A DNA stretch of 12,409 nt from the NCBI GenBank assembly GCA_902795765.1, contig CADBMQ010000086.1, positions 1-12,409 of the forward strand, read 5' to 3'. The notes beneath the pieces were generated by a model, which worked only from the letters and a program-made list of their open reading frames with translations, was not told the DNA's origin and ran no database searches. Below are positions 7,646-12,409 of the stretch, in pieces. This DNA comes from Oscillospiraceae bacterium (GTDB taxonomy: Bacteria > Bacillota > Clostridia > Oscillospirales > Acutalibacteraceae). A program made the position numbers and the translations under genes. Positions within the stretch are counted from its first letter, which is position 1; every line of letters starts with the position of its first letter.

Positions 7646-8169
7646 TTGCCACTCACCTGCCCTTCACAAAATACAATCGCCTTTTTAACGGCAGTCTTAA
7701 CTGCCTTTGACGAAATGGACGCACCTGTTATAACGTCAACGTCCATAACATTTTTACTGTCCTTGCCTTTAAATCTCGAACGGAAATCTTCGTTTGCGAC
7801 TTTCTGACCGATACCTGCGGTTTCGGTGTCGCAAGAAACGATAGACACATTTTCAACAGTCTTTGCGTCATCGCTAATTCCGACCATAACCTGAATTTTA
7901 CCACCGTAGCCACTTTCAGATGTCGAAACAACATAGCCAACAGTCTTTCCGCCTTTTTCAGCAGTGAAGAGTGTGCATCCGTCAGTCGGCTCGCCTACTT
8001 GCTTATATTCGTCAGCGGCTATTGCCGATTGCATAGCCTCGGCTTGTTTCTGCTTTTCCTGTTCTGCAATTTTGTCTTTCGTGACATCGTTTGTCAAAGC
8101 GAGAGCCGAGCCGAGTATCGCACATATAACAGTTAGTGCGAGTGTCGGGAGAAAGATTTTCTTAAACAT
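7642..8169 (-). CDS. rnfG: Rnf complex flavoprotein subunit RnfG
   Basis: A 175-residue extracytoplasmic subunit carrying covalent FMN. Residues 5-26 form one N-terminal membrane anchor, followed by a charged, probably helical linker (27-50) and an FMN-binding domain. Recognisable parts are GGKTVGYVVSTSESGYGGKIQVMVGI (73-98), ETAGIGQKV (116-124) and the flavinylation segment DVDVITGASISSKAV (143-157). In most RnfG/NqrC proteins the FMN-bearing residue is Thr in an S/T-G-A-T motif; here the aligned residue is Ser151. ApbE-type flavin transferase would be needed; none is in the window. The ATG shares one base with the rnfD stop (TAATG), and AAAGGAG lies upstream, so rnfD and rnfG are coupled. 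Confidence 0.94.
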   Translation of the reverse strand: MFKKIFLPTLALTVICAILGSALALTNDVTKDKIAEQEKQKQAEAMQSAIAADEYKQVGEPTDGCTLFTAEKGGKTVGYVVSTSESGYGGKIQVMVGISDDAKTVENVSIVSCDTETAGIGQKVANEDFRSRFKGKDSKNVMDVDVITGASISSKAVKTAVKKAIVFCEGQVSGK

Positions 8170-9113
8170 TACTTACCCTCTCCTTTCGCCTTAACCGAGC
8201 CAAACGGCTTGTGTCTTGTCAAACGGTCGATATGCGGAGTCACGATATTCATTATAATAATCGAGTACGAAACACCTTCGGGAATCGAGCCGAAAATTCG
8301 GATAAACGAGGTTATCGCACCACAACCGATAGCGTAAATAACTTTGCCGAGTGTAGTTGTCGGGCTTGTTGCGTAGTCGGTCGCCATAAAAATAGCACCG
8401 AGCATCAGTCCACCCGACATTGTTTGAGCGAGTGGGTCAAAACCTGCGAAGAAAGTGAGCAAAGCGGTTGTGCCTATGTAAACGAGCGGAATGGCAGGCG
8501 AAATAACACGTCTGCAAACGAGATAGATACCGCCGACAACGAGTGCTATAACACAAGTTTCGCCAAGACAACCACCTGTCGTACCGAAGAGTAGGTCGGT
8601 GTACTTAACTGCCGTGCCGTTCGACATTTGAACGAGCGGAGTAGCAGTTGTGATAGCGTCTGCACCCGACTGGTACATAACGGGCAGAGTCCAATGCGAC
8701 ATAGCCGCCGCAAACGAGTTCATAAGCACGATACGGCCGATGAGTGCAGGGTTTACAAAGTTGTGTCCCAAACCGCCGAACATCTGCTTCACAACAACTA
8801 TTGCAACTGCCGAGCCGATTGCTGCCATCCAAAGCGGAATGGAAACGGGCAGGTTGTATGCGAGTAAAAGTCCCGTAACAACGGCGGATAAATCGCTGAT
8901 TGTGTTCGAGCGTTTCATAATTTTACGGCAGATAAGCTCCGAAATAACCGCAGATAGAACACAGGTTGCGATAACGAGAAGTGAACGCCAACCGAAGATG
9001 ATAACCGAGGCAACACCCGCAGGAACAAGAGCGATTATAACATCAAGCATAATGCGTTGAGTTGTCGCCGCACCTTTTATATGGGGATTTGCCGAAACTG
9101 TTAATTTTTCCAT
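8169..9113 (-). CDS. rnfD: Rnf complex membrane flavoprotein subunit RnfD
   Basis: A polytopic membrane subunit (about 314 residues with this start) that carries covalent FMN and is thought to take part in ion movement. The N-terminus EKLTVSANPHIKGAATTQRIMLDVIIALVP, the KQMFGGLGHNFVNPALIGRIVL block (residues 111-132 from the upstream ATG) and GGLMLGAIFMATDYATSP (236-253) identify RnfD/NqrB. The flavinylation motif is DAITTATPL (154-162), with Thr160 as the likely FMN attachment residue in the same numbering. Two in-frame starts exist. The ATG at 9119 is only 2 nt from AAAGGA, whereas the ATG at 9113 is 8 nt away, so I prefer 9113; the difference is two residues. It lies 17 nt after the rnfC stop and overlaps rnfG by one base. 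Confidence 0.95.
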   Translation of the reverse strand: MEKLTVSANPHIKGAATTQRIMLDVIIALVPAGVASVIIFGWRSLLVIATCVLSAVISELICRKIMKRSNTISDLSAVVTGLLLAYNLPVSIPLWMAAIGSAVAIVVVKQMFGGLGHNFVNPALIGRIVLMNSFAAAMSHWTLPVMYQSGADAITTATPLVQMSNGTAVKYTDLLFGTTGGCLGETCVIALVVGGIYLVCRRVISPAIPLVYIGTTALLTFFAGFDPLAQTMSGGLMLGAIFMATDYATSPTTTLGKVIYAIGCGAITSFIRIFGSIPEGVSYSIIIMNIVTPHIDRLTRHKPFGSVKAKGEGK

Positions 9114-9121
9114 ATACATCG

Positions 9122-9128
9122 TCCTTTC
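9122..9128 (-). promoter_or_regulatory. Ribosome binding site deciding the rnfD start
   Basis: GAAAGGA in the rnfC-rnfD gap. Its spacing is 8 nt to the ATG at 9113 and only 2 nt to the ATG at 9119, which favours the inner start. Confidence 0.65.
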
Positions 9129-9130
9129 TG

Positions 9131-10471
9131 TTAGCGTTTATTCACAATCTGCTTGGCAAGACGCATTACCTGAACGAGCGGACGCTTTGCGGGACAACCG
9201 AACGCACAAGAGCCACATTCCATACAGTTGCGTACACCGAGCGAGTTGAGTTCGTCCACATCGCCGAGAATTTGCGCACGTTCGATGGCGGCAGGCATAA
9301 GGCTCATTGGACAAGCCGAAACGCATCTGCCACAACGAATACAGTCGCTCGAACTCATTTTGCCGACAGTCTTTTCGTCAAAAGCCAAGAGAGCGTTTGA
9401 ACTTTTTGTAATCGGGATTTGGTCGTTCGGAACGGCAAATCCCATCATCGGGCCACCGAAAATTATCTTTTTAGGCGGATTTTTGAAACCACCTGTAAAC
9501 TCGAAAATATCTGCGGCACTTGTGCCGATAGGAACACGCACATTCATCGGATTTGCAACAGCACTTCCGTCAACAGTAAGTCGTTTTGAAACGAGCGGTT
9601 TGCCGTTTTCGAGGTATCTGCCGATAGAGCCGAGAGTTGTGATGTTCATAACGATGCAACCAACATCGGCAGGGAGTTTTCCGGGTGGAACTCGTCTGCC
9701 TGTTGCGGCATAGATTGTCATTTTCTCTGCGCCTCTCGGGTACATCGAACGCACCTTCATAACTCGTACCGAGTTGTCGGTGTCCTGCTTGTCGGAAACG
9801 ACTTCGAGCAGCTTGTCAATCGCCTTCGGCTTGTTGTCCTCAACAACGAAGATAACCTGTTTTATTTCGAGCAGTTTCTTGATTTTATAAACTGCACGCA
9901 AAATATCGTCCGAATTTTCGAGAATTTCACGATAGTCTGCCGTGATATACGGCTCACACTCCGCACCATTGATAACAAGGGTGTCAACGGGAGTCTTTGG
10001 CGAAAGTTTGACATAAGTCGGGAAACCTGCGCCACCAAGACCAACAATACCGCTGTTTTTAACAGCTTCAATCAACTGTTCCTTGGTTTCGACAGTCGGA
10101 GCGGTGAACTCCTCCTCGGTCATAAGACCGTCCGATTCGATAACAATGGCTTTCGACATCTGCCCTGACGAGAGCATAGCGTCGCAAACTTCCGAAACAG
10201 TACCCGAAACACTCGAATAAATCGGCGAACTGAGACCTTCTGCGGGCGAGCCGATAAGAGTGCCGACCTTGACCTCGTCACCTTTTTTTACACACGGCAC
10301 AGACGGTGCGCCAATGTGCTGCGACATCATAATTTTGACTGTTTTCGGTGACGGCATATCAACCGTCGCACACTCGGAAGTGTTTTTGCGGTGGGGAACT
10401 CGAACTCCGCCTCTAACTTTTGCGGCAGGTTTTATGAATTCCATACTCTTTTTTCCACCCAATATCATCAT
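9131..10471 (-). CDS. rnfC: Rnf complex NADH-reacting subunit RnfC
   Basis: The first gene of the operon, a 446-residue peripheral cytoplasmic subunit, where NAD+ is reduced. Domains in order: an N-terminal RnfC barrel with RGGVRVPHRKN (20-30); a flavin/NADH site GIVGLGGAGFPTYVKL (141-156) and NGAECEPYITADYRE (168-182), resembling the NuoF fold; MYPRGAEKMTIYAATGRRVP (243-262); GGPMMGFAV (339-347); and two [4Fe-4S] sets, C377/C380/C383/C387 and C416/C419/C422/C426, the latter in CMECGSCAFGCPAKRPL. It lacks the long C-terminal repeats of enterobacterial RsxC. The start is uncertain: the ATGs at 10471 and 10468 sit 0 and 3 nt from AGGAGG, while TAAGG lies 7 nt before the first. In-frame TTG (10462) and ATG (10444) are alternatives. 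Confidence 0.95.
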   Translation of the reverse strand: MMILGGKKSMEFIKPAAKVRGGVRVPHRKNTSECATVDMPSPKTVKIMMSQHIGAPSVPCVKKGDEVKVGTLIGSPAEGLSSPIYSSVSGTVSEVCDAMLSSGQMSKAIVIESDGLMTEEEFTAPTVETKEQLIEAVKNSGIVGLGGAGFPTYVKLSPKTPVDTLVINGAECEPYITADYREILENSDDILRAVYKIKKLLEIKQVIFVVEDNKPKAIDKLLEVVSDKQDTDNSVRVMKVRSMYPRGAEKMTIYAATGRRVPPGKLPADVGCIVMNITTLGSIGRYLENGKPLVSKRLTVDGSAVANPMNVRVPIGTSAADIFEFTGGFKNPPKKIIFGGPMMGFAVPNDQIPITKSSNALLAFDEKTVGKMSSSDCIRCGRCVSACPMSLMPAAIERAQILGDVDELNSLGVRNCMECGSCAFGCPAKRPLVQVMRLAKQIVNKR

Positions 10472-10483
10472 CCTCCTACCTTA
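10472..10483 (-). promoter_or_regulatory. Compressed ribosome binding site of rnfC
   Basis: The minus strand reads TAAGGTAGGAGG directly joined to ATG-ATG-ATA-TTG. The strong AGGAGG (10477-10472) has no spacing to the first ATG and suits the TTG four codons in (9 nt). The weaker TAAGG (10483-10479) suits the first ATG (7 nt). The true start cannot be decided from sequence alone. Confidence 0.5.
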
Positions 10484-10551
10484 TTATATATACGCAATAA
10501 TTGACATAGTTTTTTAACGCAAGATATATTTTATAAAATCTATATGAGCGT

Positions 10552-10562
10552 ACTTATAGATA

Positions 10563-10565
<3 letters not shown>
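10552..10565. repeat. Palindrome over the rnf -10 box and start site (candidate operator)
   Basis: ACTTAT-AG-ATAAGT is a perfect inverted repeat with 6-bp arms and a 2-bp centre. Its position over the -10 and predicted +1 of the rnf promoter is where a repressor would act. The regulator is not identified, and it does not match the Rex consensus. Confidence 0.45.

Positions 10566-12409
<1,844 letters not shown>

Noticed and set aside
9228..9713. Plus-strand open frame (161 codons) antisense to rnfC
   Set aside because: It lies inside the conserved rnfC coding region and shows no ribosome binding site or domain; the same holds for the antisense frames at 7227-7688 and 8650-9060.
10501..10522. 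Possible Rex-like site in the rnf leader (TTGACAT ... TTAACGCAA)
   Set aside because: The halves match the Rex consensus poorly and their spacing is wrong; it is likely just AT-rich sequence.

Overview
This window looks like ordinary chromosomal DNA from an anaerobic low-GC Bacillota, probably a Clostridia and perhaps a Ruminococcaceae/Oscillospirales-type gut organism. The support is a clostridial-order rnfCDGEAB operon with a multi-ferredoxin RnfB, a single-chain pyruvate:ferredoxin oxidoreductase, a type III glutamine synthetase, a GTP-type PEP carboxykinase, AT-rich intergenic regions, sigma-A-like promoters with 17-bp spacers, and strong AGGAGG-type ribosome binding sites. The genus is not decided. 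I see no insertion sequence, phage gene, CRISPR array, tRNA or rRNA.

Layout: (1) 1-117, minus, the first 39 codons of pckG, divergent from (2) 379-1854, plus, a UPF0371/DUF1846 protein; both promoters lie between them. (3) A bidirectional hairpin terminator at about 1870-1901 separates this gene from (4) a MATE transporter (1921-3306, minus). The MATE gene lies downstream of (5) the type III glutamine synthetase glnN (3382-5466, minus), with a hairpin terminator or attenuator between them. (6) The six-gene rnf operon (rnfC-D-G-E-A-B) runs on the minus strand from 10471 to 5583. Its genes overlap or are tightly spaced, and a strong terminator follows rnfB. (7) A 310-bp divergent regulatory region (10472-10781) leads to (8) the first 542 codons of pyruvate:ferredoxin oxidoreductase (10782-12409, plus), cut by the window end.

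The genes make metabolic sense together. PFOR makes reduced ferredoxin from pyruvate. Rnf oxidises that ferredoxin with NAD+ and pumps ions. PEPCK works at the PEP/oxaloacetate node, and GlnN assimilates ammonium. The most informative non-coding signal is an exact match to the Rex (NADH-sensing repressor) operator consensus, TTGTTAA-N4-TTAACAA, inside a perfect 30-bp palindrome between the PFOR promoter and its ribosome binding site. A weaker Rex-like site covers the -10 box of pckG, and an unrelated perfect 6-2-6 palindrome covers the -10/start of rnf. Together these suggest redox control of ferredoxin production. Other points worth a second look are a five-cysteine CxxC-repeat tail on RnfE, a Ser in place of Thr at the RnfG flavinylation motif, and a non-canonical cysteine spacing in RnfB. 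I found no convincing wholly new multi-gene system; the novelty here is regulatory and in protein details.
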